A stretch of DNA of 15,189 nt, from positions 1 through 15,189 of the forward strand of contig JBOFOQ010000051.1 of NCBI GenBank assembly GCA_051659505.1, in the 5' to 3' direction. Source of the DNA: JAGNZR01 sp051659505 (GTDB lineage Bacteria > Fusobacteriota > Fusobacteriia > Fusobacteriales > Fusobacteriaceae). The notes under the pieces were generated by a model that did not search any database, was not told where the DNA came from, and saw only the letters and a program-made list of their open reading frames with translations. Positions 1-5,605 of this stretch are shown in pieces (the stretch's first letter is position 1; each line of letters begins with the position of its first letter). The position numbers and the translations under genes were made by a program.

Positions 1-34
1 AGTAAAGTATAACTAATTTATGAATCCATATTAC

Positions 35-139
35 AGTAAAATTATCCAATAATAACTAGAATTAAAAATTACGTTAAAAACTAGCATATTGAATGAATTA
101 ATTTTTTTGAAAATTTGGGACAATTAAACTTGCAATTTA
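35..139. repeat. Direct repeat, copy 1 of 2 (about 105 bp)
   Basis: This block is repeated at 219-322 in the same orientation, with scattered substitutions and one or two single-base length differences. Both copies share AGTAAAATTAT at the left and end in GGGACAATTAAACTTGCAAT plus TTA. No open reading frame runs through it. It may be a duplicated remnant of a mobile-element end or a non-coding repeat. Its function is unknown. Confidence 0.75.
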
Positions 140-218
140 TAATAATTATCAAAGAGGAGTATTTAATTATAAAATAGCAAATAATATGGTAAAATTCCAT
201 GTTTAGACATTGTTAAAT

Positions 219-322
219 AGTAAAATTATTTATGAATAATAGAGTAAAAAAATTATGTTAAAAATCAGCATATTAAATGAATTAATTTTTTGAAAATTAG
301 GGACAATTAAACTTGCAATTTA
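219..322. repeat. Direct repeat, copy 2 of 2
   Basis: Second copy of the block at 35-139, starting 184 bases further on. The right-hand 35 bases are almost identical between copies; the left part is more diverged. Similarity stops abruptly at 322/323, where a GC-richer segment (GGGCTAGCGCTACC) begins, so the junction may be an old recombination or insertion boundary. Confidence 0.75.
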
Positions 323-350
323 AGGGCTAGCGCTACCTCTAATGCCTTGG

Positions 351-379
351 TTGATTCAAATGTATTATTGTGCTATAAT
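351..379 (+). promoter_or_regulatory. Strong sigma70-type promoter for a short RNA
   Basis: TTGATT at 351-356, a 17-base spacer, and a perfect TATAAT at 374-379 preceded by TG plus one base (extended -10). Spacing and both boxes are near ideal. No protein-coding start follows closely. The first downstream structure is a hairpin ending in a nine-T run, so the promoter most likely serves the short RNA at about 384-443. Confidence 0.6.
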
Positions 380-383
380 GGGG

Positions 384-443
384 ACTCCTATAAAAATATT
401 TTGTTTTGGTAACTAATATTTTATTAGAATCTCCTTTTTTTTT
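384..443 (+). ncRNA. Putative about 60-nt small RNA ending in an intrinsic terminator
   Basis: The predicted start is 5-7 bases after the -10 box at 374-379. The transcript would be nearly all one imperfect hairpin: a left arm at about 382-400 and a right arm at 415-434, sharing the perfect inner pairing AAAATATT/AATATTTT and weaker outer pairing closing on TCTCC. Nine T residues follow at 435-443. A promoter directly followed by a terminator, with no ORF between, suggests a regulatory or counter-transcribed RNA. I do not recognise the family. It could instead be an attenuated leader. Confidence 0.4.
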
Positions 444-477
444 AACATACTTTGTCAGCTATCTAGCATATCACAGC

Positions 478-499
478 AAAAAGGCAAGGTTTTCCTTGC
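478..499 (-). terminator. Intrinsic terminator reading on the minus strand
   Basis: A perfect 6-bp stem (GCAAGG 484-489, CCTTGC 494-499) with a four-base loop. On the minus strand it is followed by C and five T residues (A-run 478-482 on +), which gives it polarity. No minus-strand protein gene lies upstream of it within the window, so it ends either an unannotated minus-strand transcript or antisense transcription off the 631 gene region. Confidence 0.5.
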
Positions 500-630
500 A
501 CTAATAGAAAAAAATGGTATACTTGATTGTGGAATAAATTAAAATGAGTAGAACTTTAGCAAATTAAAAATTATTTAATTTTATGATTAAACTATATATA
601 TTTAATAAATTTTTATCGGGAGAAAACTAG

Positions 631-2688
631 ATGAAAGCAGAAATGATACCAGTAGTAGAATTTTTAGGTGCATCAAAAAGGATATTTAATATACCGGTTT
701 ACCAAAGAAGCTATAATTGGAAACAAGAACAGTGCAAAAAGCTATTTGATGATATTTTAAATATGGAGTATAGGGAAAAAGATGGACACTTCATTGGAAC
801 AATAGTCTATGTTGATATCCAAGTGGGACCTACTATTAAAGAATTTTCTATCATTGATGGTCAACAAAGAATAACTACAATTCTTCTATTAATTAAGGCT
901 CTTCATGATGAATCTTCTGATGAGGACTTAAGAATTGAGTTGAATGAGACCTATTTAATCAATAAAGGTAATAGAATAGAAGAAAAAAATAGAGTAAAGT
1001 TAAAAACTGTTTCCAACGATTCAAAAATTTTTTCTGAATTAATTTCATCAGAAAAATTTGATATTGAAGAGAGTAAAGGTTCAAAAATTTGTGAAAATTA
1101 CAAATATTTTAGAGAAAGAATAAAAGAAAGTGGATTATCAGATGAAAAAATACTTGAATTGATAACAAAATTAACTATGGTTTACATAATGCTTGATAAT
1201 AATAAAGAAGATCCACAATTAATATTTGAAAGTCTAAATTCAACAGGGTTGAATTTAACAGCAGCAGACCTAATAAGAAATTATATCTTAATGGGTCATA
1301 GTCGAGAAAAACAAGAATACCTTTTTTCTAATTATTGGGAAAAATTAGAAAAAAAAGTAATATTTTCTGAAATAACAGATTTTATAAGAGATTATTTAAC
1401 ACTAAAAACAATGGGAATCCCCAATAAAAATAATATATATGAGAATTTTAAAGACTTTTGTATTTCCGAATCTAAAAAAGGTAGAGAAATTGATATGGTA
1501 CTAGAAGATATAAACTTATATGCTAAATACTATCAGTGGATAAAAAAATATAACTCTCCTTATATAGAGATAAATAAATCATTAGAAGATTTAGAGCAAT
1601 TAAAGACTTCTGTTTTGATTCCTTTTCTTTTTTATCTTCTTTCAAAATTTGACAATAACATGTTAGATGAAGAGGAAGTTCTTAAAGTATTAGAAATTAT
1701 AAAATGCTATATAATAAGAAGAGTTATTTGTAGTATTCAGACAAATGCACTAAATAAAATATTTGCAAACTTATCAAAAGAAATTGAAGAAAATTTAAAA
1801 AAAGAGTATTCTTTTAGTGATAGTATATTACGAATTCTTTTAAACAAGGAGGCTAGTGGAACTTTTCCAAAAGATGTTCTATTTAAAGAACATTTTATAA
1901 AAAAAGATATGTATAATTTAAAATTGAAAAAATATATTTTAGAGAAAATAGAAAATAGAAATGAAAAGGAAAAAATTGAAATTGATAATTTGACAATAGA
2001 GCATATTATGCCACAAAAATTAACACAAGTATGGAAGCTAGAATTAGGAAAAAAATATGAAGAAGTACATGAAAAAACATTGCATACAATAGGTAATTTA
2101 GTGCTTACAGGATATAATTCTGAATTATCTAATAAATCCTTTGAAGAAAAAAAAGAAATGTATTTGACATCTAATTTAAAATTAACAAGGGAGTTAGCAA
2201 ATTATAAACAGTGGGACGAAAGTTCAATTAGTGAAAGAGCAGAAAAAATTTTAAAAATAGCTCTTGAGATATGGAATATTCCAATACTTGAATACGATTT
2301 TGCAATACAACAAAATTTAGAAACTAGAAATGAGTTTGATATAGAAGAAGAGATAGATGTGACTGGTAAAAAGCCTGTTCAAATTAATATAATTGGACAG
2401 ACCTTCTCGATAAAAACATGGAAAGAATTCTTCATAAATATTTGCAATAGCATGTGCGATTTAGATGAAGAAAAATTTTATTCTTTTACAACTCACTCTG
2501 ATTTTAAAGGGAAGGAAAAAAGAATAATATCTAATAAATTAATAGAATTAAGAGAGGCTGAAGAAATAAGAAAGAATATCTATATTGAAACTAATTTAAA
2601 TGCTAATAAAATTTTAAATTATTCAAGATTAATAATAGAAAAATATAATAATGAAGATATACAAGTAAGTTACAAGATAAAAAATTAA
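631..2688 (+). CDS. DUF262/DUF1524 (GmrSD-like) modification-dependent restriction protein
   Basis: A 685-residue cytoplasmic protein. The N-terminal DUF262 domain shows YQRSYNW (24-30) and the hallmark DGQQR (76-80), which in this family belongs to an NTP-binding or hydrolysing fold. The stretch LNSTGLNLTAADLIRNYIL (202-220) is also typical. The DUF1524 His-Me finger nuclease follows with EHIMPQ (457-462) and GNLVLTGYNSELSNKSF (488-504), carrying the expected His and Asn. About 100 C-terminal residues form an extra domain I cannot name. Related fused proteins (GmrSD, BrxU, SspE types) cut modified or phage DNA, or act with other defence genes. A GGGAGA ribosome binding site at 618-623 lies 7 bases before the ATG, which supports this start. 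The gene stands alone, followed at once by a hairpin and a dead transposase. The target modification cannot be read from sequence. Confidence 0.85.
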   Translation: MKAEMIPVVEFLGASKRIFNIPVYQRSYNWKQEQCKKLFDDILNMEYREKDGHFIGTIVYVDIQVGPTIKEFSIIDGQQRITTILLLIKALHDESSDEDLRIELNETYLINKGNRIEEKNRVKLKTVSNDSKIFSELISSEKFDIEESKGSKICENYKYFRERIKESGLSDEKILELITKLTMVYIMLDNNKEDPQLIFESLNSTGLNLTAADLIRNYILMGHSREKQEYLFSNYWEKLEKKVIFSEITDFIRDYLTLKTMGIPNKNNIYENFKDFCISESKKGREIDMVLEDINLYAKYYQWIKKYNSPYIEINKSLEDLEQLKTSVLIPFLFYLLSKFDNNMLDEEEVLKVLEIIKCYIIRRVICSIQTNALNKIFANLSKEIEENLKKEYSFSDSILRILLNKEASGTFPKDVLFKEHFIKKDMYNLKLKKYILEKIENRNEKEKIEIDNLTIEHIMPQKLTQVWKLELGKKYEEVHEKTLHTIGNLVLTGYNSELSNKSFEEKKEMYLTSNLKLTRELANYKQWDESSISERAEKILKIALEIWNIPILEYDFAIQQNLETRNEFDIEEEIDVTGKKPVQINIIGQTFSIKTWKEFFINICNSMCDLDEEKFYSFTTHSDFKGKEKRIISNKLIELREAEEIRKNIYIETNLNANKILNYSRLIIEKYNNEDIQVSYKIKN

Positions 2689-2712
2689 GTCTGTCCAAAA
2701 GATTATGAAAAC

Positions 2713-2758
2713 CTTCAAATTAGTGTAAAATAAAACAAACTAATTTGGAGATTTTTTT
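2713..2758 (+). terminator. Terminator-like hairpin that also masks the dead transposase's RBS
   Basis: A 12-bp stem with one G-T pair, CTTCAAATTAGT (2713-2724) against ACTAATTTGGAG (2739-2750), followed by A and seven T residues (2752-2758). It lies between the stop at 2688 and an ATG at 2759. The right arm contains the GGAG that would start the IS256-like frame. It could end transcription of the restriction gene, or be the element's own shield against read-through transcripts, or both. Confidence 0.6.
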
Positions 2759-3084
2759 ATGGCAAGAAAAATTATTAATGAAGAAGAAAAAAAAGAAAGG
2801 AAGTGATACACGATTTTCTAAAATAAGGGTAGATAAAGATGACGGTTGATTTAAATAGTTTATTTAAAGATATGGTAAAAGATGTTATAAAACAATGTTA
2901 TAAAACAGAAATAGAAGAAAAATTAAGTTACTTAAAATATGATTCTAGAAATGGGTATTCAAAAAATTATCGTAATGGATACACCGAAAAAACATTAAAA
3001 GCAGGTAATGATAGCATTGAGGTAAGGGTTACGTGAGATAGAAATTCATAATATACCCCACAATTAATAAAAAAGTATCTAAAA
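2759..3084 (+). pseudogene. IS256-family transposase, N-terminal fragment, multiply disrupted
   Basis: The frame opens at ATG 2759 (MARKIINEEEKK), slips by one base in the A-run at about 2787-2794, and continues as RKEVIHDFLK. Stops at 2824 and 2830 follow, then MTVDLNSLFKDMVKDVI and YRNGYTEKTLKAG. The NYRNGY motif and the next block are typical of IS256/Mutator transposases. A stop at 3034 falls where the family has P-R-D-R, since DRNS follows directly, and another at 3049 precedes YTPQLIKKY. Similarity ends near 3084. The DDE catalytic region is absent. This is a dead remnant of about 100 residues out of about 400, so the 65-residue open frame at 2839-3036 is not a gene. Confidence 0.8.
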
Positions 3085-3485
3085 TAGAATAAATCCAATA
3101 AATCAAAAAGAGGAGTAACTACTTAGCTATGAATACTACAAAAAAGAGATAAATAATAGGAGAGTTATATACATTACTGTATAGAGATCTCCTTTCTAAT
3201 TCAACTATTAGCAATATTGTGTCGCATAATTCAAATATATATTTTAGAGCTTTATATTGATTGAAACTATTCTTCTTCATTGTAGCAATATAGTTTATAA
3301 TTCTACAAAAAATCTTAGTTTCCAATTAACTTCTAAATACATCTTGAATTTTATTCTTAACCTTCACATTTCATAACTACTCAAATGGAAAGCCCTTCTG
3401 TACTCAAAAAAAAAAAATCATGCAAAAATAGAGGGAATTTCTGAAAAAATATTTTCCTTTTTTATGCATAATTATTTTTTTATCA
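3085..3485. other. Non-coding or relic stretch between dead transposase and higBA
   Basis: No convincing gene. A TTG-started 68-codon minus frame (3119-3325) lacks a good ribosome binding site and resembles nothing I know; it may be a gene relic. Inside it is a neat two-step hairpin: GGAGA 3159-3163 with TCTCC 3188-3192, and TATAC 3168-3172 with GTATA 3179-3183. The right end (3406-3471) is the higBA terminator. This stretch probably marks one edge of the plasmid module. Confidence 0.4.
3406..3471 (-). terminator. Probable terminator of the higBA operon
   Basis: Reading on the minus strand, ATGCATAAAAAAGG (about 3466-3453) pairs with TATTTTTGCAT (about 3429-3419) with a one-base bulge. GGAA and TTCC can add an inner stem. 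A run of 12 T residues follows (A-run 3406-3417 on +). It begins just after the antitoxin stop at 3486, so it fits the end of the two-gene operon. Confidence 0.55.
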
Positions 3486-3773
3486 CTAATCCATTTTTAA
3501 TTTAGGTTTAAAAGATAAATGTAACTCCAAACCTAATCCATCAGCAATTCTTTTAATAAAATCTAAACTAGGGTTTAAAGTCCCTTTTTCTAGTCTACTT
3601 ATACGAGATTGGTCAGTTCCAACTCTTTTAGCTAATTCGATTTGACTTATTCCCTTTTCCATTCGTGATTTTATTACTGCTGATATAAGTTCATATTCAG
3701 GTGTTATTTTATCATATTCAGCTTTCAATTCAGGTTTTTTTAATTGTTCTTCTAAATAGTTTTCAAAGTTCAT
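3486..3773 (-). CDS. higA: HigA-like antitoxin, XRE-family DNA-binding protein
   Basis: A 95-residue protein with an XRE helix-turn-helix at about 40-80: GISQIELAKRVGTDQSRISRLEKG is the recognition region, followed by NPSLDFIKRIADGLGLEL. In HigBA-type systems this protein binds and neutralises the ribosome-dependent mRNA endonuclease HigB and represses the shared promoter. Its ATG lies inside the last codons of the toxin gene, overlapping by 11 bases, with a strong AGGAGG just upstream, so translation is coupled. The toxin-first order is the usual HigBA arrangement. A palindrome over the operon promoter (4137-4151) is the likely target. Length is normal and no defect is visible. Confidence 0.85.
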   Translation of the reverse strand: MNFENYLEEQLKKPELKAEYDKITPEYELISAVIKSRMEKGISQIELAKRVGTDQSRISRLEKGTLNPSLDFIKRIADGLGLELHLSFKPKLKMD

Positions 3774-4116
3774 TTTGAAACCTCCTTACATAACTTTTAC
3801 TGTATTCAATAGCTTTTTCTAATTCTTTCATAGGAGTTTTTTGAGTTTTTTTGATAAATCCATTTGTTAATATAATATTCTCTTTTGTAAAAAAGAAATA
3901 AAATATTCTTGAAATGTTATTTCCTGTTTTTACTCTTAATTCATATATACCTTTATCTAGATACTTAACATGTGGTTCTCTTAAATTGCTACCAAATTCT
4001 CTTAAAAGTTCGATTTCTTTTAACGCTTTTGCTCTTAGTTTAAAATCTAATTCTTCTAAAAATTCTATTACAGGGATTTTTCCATTTTCTTTCTCATAAA
4101 AATTTATTTCAAACAT
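3763..4116 (-). CDS. higB: HigB-like toxin, RelE/ParE superfamily (Gp49-like)
   Basis: A 117-residue protein of the phage-derived Gp49-like/HigB family. It starts MFEINFYEKENGKIPVIEFL, where the P-V-x-E-F-L segment is characteristic. It continues with the YELRVKTGNNISRIFYFF strand pair and ends in the FIKKTQKTPMKELEKA helix. Members cleave mRNA on the ribosome when free of antitoxin. GGAGG lies 8-12 bases before the ATG, and a clear promoter sits at 4136-4165. It is co-transcribed with the antitoxin and sits directly downstream of the mob operon, consistent with plasmid or island maintenance. The frame is full length and looks intact. The cleavage specificity is not predictable. Confidence 0.83.
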   Translation of the reverse strand: MFEINFYEKENGKIPVIEFLEELDFKLRAKALKEIELLREFGSNLREPHVKYLDKGIYELRVKTGNNISRIFYFFFTKENIILTNGFIKKTQKTPMKELEKAIEYSKSYVRRFQNEL

Positions 4117-4135
4117 GTAGGGTCGCCTCCTTTTT

Positions 4136-4165
4136 ATTATATGCCATATAAGACATATAAGTCAA
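4136..4165 (-). promoter_or_regulatory. higBA promoter with overlapping palindromic operator
   Basis: On the minus strand: TTGACT (4165-4160), an 18-base spacer, then TATAAT (4141-4136). A 15-bp palindrome with 7-base arms and a single central base (TTATATG-G-CATATAA, 4151-4137) covers the -10 box, and another TTATATG half-site lies just upstream in the spacer. This fits autorepression by the XRE antitoxin. It lies right after the mobB-like stop at 4168, so higBA is an independent transcription unit. Confidence 0.7.
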
Positions 4166-4167
4166 GC

Positions 4168-4674
4168 CTATTTTTTATTTTTTAAATAAACTTTTCTATT
4201 ATTTTTATCAAACCAAAATTTTTTATCTCCTTTAAAAACTTCATTAATAACAATCTGACTTTTAGAAAGAATATTGTTCTTTTCTTCTATTTTATACATA
4301 TTCTTCTGAATACGAAATAGCCATAAAGTAAAAAATATTAACAATATAGAAAAAATTAAACATATAATTGTAGCTCCTCTTGTTAGTTTAACATAAGAAT
4401 TGAAACGTTGATTATAAGAATCCATACTAGATTTTAAATACTTTAAATCACTTAAATCTTTAAAAGTATCATTAAGATTTTGTAGAGATATGACTTTATT
4501 CAAAATAGAAGTTACATTACCTTTCAAGGTCTGTATCTCTTTGTTTTGCTCTATATTTCCATTTTCTAATAGGAGAAGTAACTTGTTTAGTTGTATTTTC
4601 ACTTGTAATAACTCCTGATTTTCTGATAAGTTCAGATTCTTGTTTTGTGATTGCTCTAACTCTTCTAAATTCAT
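4168..4674 (-). CDS. MobB-like accessory mobilisation protein: coiled coil plus one membrane segment
   Basis: A 168-residue protein read from ATG 4674. An upstream ATG at 4704 is in frame, but AAAGGAGGGG (4690-4681 on -) sits correctly before 4674 and decides the start. Residues 1-95 are rich in Leu, Glu, Gln and Lys with heptad character (coiled coil). Residues 100-120 are a single hydrophobic helix (ATIICLIFSILLIFFTLWLF). About 45 charged residues follow. The gene overlaps the 3' end of mobA by 158 bases in another frame. That layout, and the coil-plus-membrane architecture, resembles MbeB/MobB accessory proteins nested in ColE1-type relaxase genes, which help hold the relaxosome at the membrane. 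The role is inferred from position and architecture, not from sequence identity. Confidence 0.6.
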   Translation of the reverse strand: MNLEELEQSQNKNLNLSENQELLQVKIQLNKLLLLLENGNIEQNKEIQTLKGNVTSILNKVISLQNLNDTFKDLSDLKYLKSSMDSYNQRFNSYVKLTRGATIICLIFSILLIFFTLWLFRIQKNMYKIEEKNNILSKSQIVINEVFKGDKKFWFDKNNRKVYLKNKK

Positions 4675-5446
4675 TCTCAAGCCCCTCCTTTGTGAATATA
4701 TCACGATTAAAATATGTATTAATCTTCTCTAATCTAAATTTTTTCTTTTTTCCAATTAGTTTATTATCAGGAATAGTAAATGTTATATGCTTTCTGGTTG
4801 AGCTCCAGTCAATAGAATATTTATCTTTTTCTAAATTAGATATAAACTCTTCTTTACTAGCTGATTTAGAAGCAATATCTTTTATCTTAAAGGCAAGATT
4901 AACTATATCAGAATTTTTTTTATTTGATTTAACATCTTCTAATAATTTAAATGTACTAATATCATAAGTAGAAATATTTTTAGACTTATTAGTCCTGTCA
5001 ATTACACTTAAATTATTATCAAGACAAATTTTATCACTAAGAGATTTTAAGTTTTCTAAATCCTTTTTACTTTGATGAAATTTTAGTCCAGATTCCATAT
5101 TAACACTATTTATAACAACATGATTATGAATATGTTCCCTATCTGTATGTGTTGCTATAAAAACTTCAAATCCTTTAAAGCTCTTAAACAACTCTAAAGC
5201 GATCTCATGAGCTTTTTGTGGGGTAACCTCATTATGTTTAAAAGCTTGAATGATATGCTTGTACTGACGCCCTCCATTCTTATTATAAAAATCTTTTGTT
5301 GCTCGAAATTCATCAGCAATAGTGCTATAATTATTTGAACAATTAATACCAGAAATTAGTTCAGTTTTTTCCCCTACATAGTTAATTAATCTTTTAAGAG
5401 AAGAATGATTTTTTCCTATTGATTTAACTGATTTAATAAGTGCCAC
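4517..5446 (-). CDS. mobA: Relaxase/mobilisation nuclease (MobP type, MobA/VirD2-like)
   Basis: A 309-residue relaxase. Near the N-terminus Y23 in LKRLINYVG is the candidate nicking tyrosine. The metal-binding motif III is TDREHIHNHVVIN (101-113) with H105, H107 and H109. Relaxases of this family (PF03432) cut one strand at oriT and stay covalently bound to its 5' end during conjugative transfer. The start is GTG (5446-5444), with GGAG 11 bases upstream. An overlapping ATG one frame over belongs to the old mobC frame. The last 158 bases overlap the mobB-like gene. Its normal upstream partner mobC is now separated by a 1.7-kb insertion sequence on the opposite strand, so read-through from the mob promoter is probably lost. 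No conjugation pilus or coupling genes are present: mobilisable, not self-transmissible. Confidence 0.88.
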   Translation of the reverse strand: MALIKSVKSIGKNHSSLKRLINYVGEKTELISGINCSNNYSTIADEFRATKDFYNKNGGRQYKHIIQAFKHNEVTPQKAHEIALELFKSFKGFEVFIATHTDREHIHNHVVINSVNMESGLKFHQSKKDLENLKSLSDKICLDNNLSVIDRTNKSKNISTYDISTFKLLEDVKSNKKNSDIVNLAFKIKDIASKSASKEEFISNLEKDKYSIDWSSTRKHITFTIPDNKLIGKKKKFRLEKINTYFNRDIFTKEGLENEFRRVRAITKQESELIRKSGVITSENTTKQVTSPIRKWKYRAKQRDTDLER

Positions 5447-5477
5447 ATTTCATCAATCTCCTTTTTAATATCTTTAT
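5416..5477 (-). pseudogene. Detached 3' end of mobC (last 16 codons)
   Basis: On the minus strand, the mobC frame interrupted at 7184 resumes directly after one copy of the duplicated target. It reads KDI, then KKEIDEMWHLLNQLNQ, then TAG at 5418-5416. The mobA ribosome binding site and GTG lie within it. Joined to the 84 residues at 7435-7184, it restores a 100-residue MobC overlapping the mobA start by 31 bases. Confidence 0.75.
5467..5477. repeat. Target-site duplication, left copy (AATATCTTTAT)
   Basis: Identical 11-mer to 7184-7194, directly flanking the inverted ends of the insertion sequence. Because the outermost bases of the ends are complementary, the true duplication could be 9 bases with ends one base longer. 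Confidence 0.85.
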
Positions 5478-5494
5478 TAGCCGATTGTAAAACT
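5478..5494 (+). repeat. Left terminal inverted repeat of the insertion sequence
   Basis: TAGCCGATTGTAAAACT. It pairs with 7167-7183 on the opposite strand with two mismatches. Confidence 0.85.
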
Positions 5495-5537
5495 AAAATA
5501 ACTTAGTAAAACAAAGACTTTTTCTTAATTTTTTTCT

Positions 5538-5599
5538 TTGAATTTCCTCCACTTTCTGATAAAATTTAGTTATCATCAAAACAAAATCATTAGTGGAGG
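5538..5599 (+). promoter_or_regulatory. Transposase promoter and RBS-sequestering inverted repeat
   Basis: The promoter is TTGAAT (5538-5543), a 16-base spacer, then TAAAAT (5560-5565). An 8-bp perfect inverted repeat, CCTCCACT (5546-5553) and AGTGGAGG (5592-5599), puts the transposase GGAGG in the right arm and the left arm in the promoter spacer. Transcripts from the element's own promoter lack the left arm and leave the RBS open. Read-through transcripts carry both arms and can hide it. This is the logic known from IS10 and IS50; here it is inferred from the layout. Confidence 0.6.
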
Positions 5600-5605
5600 T
5601 AACCC

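Noticed and set aside
3119..3325. 68-codon minus-strand frame
   Set aside because: It starts at TTG without a good ribosome binding site, has no recognisable motif and contains a strong hairpin. Kept only as a note in the non-coding stretch.
3914..4099. Plus-strand frame opposite the higB gene
   Set aside because: It lies wholly antisense to a well-supported toxin gene and has no start signal.
4647..4967. 106-codon plus-strand frame opposite mobA
   Set aside because: Antisense shadow of the relaxase, with a hydrophobic composition typical of reversed AT-rich coding DNA.
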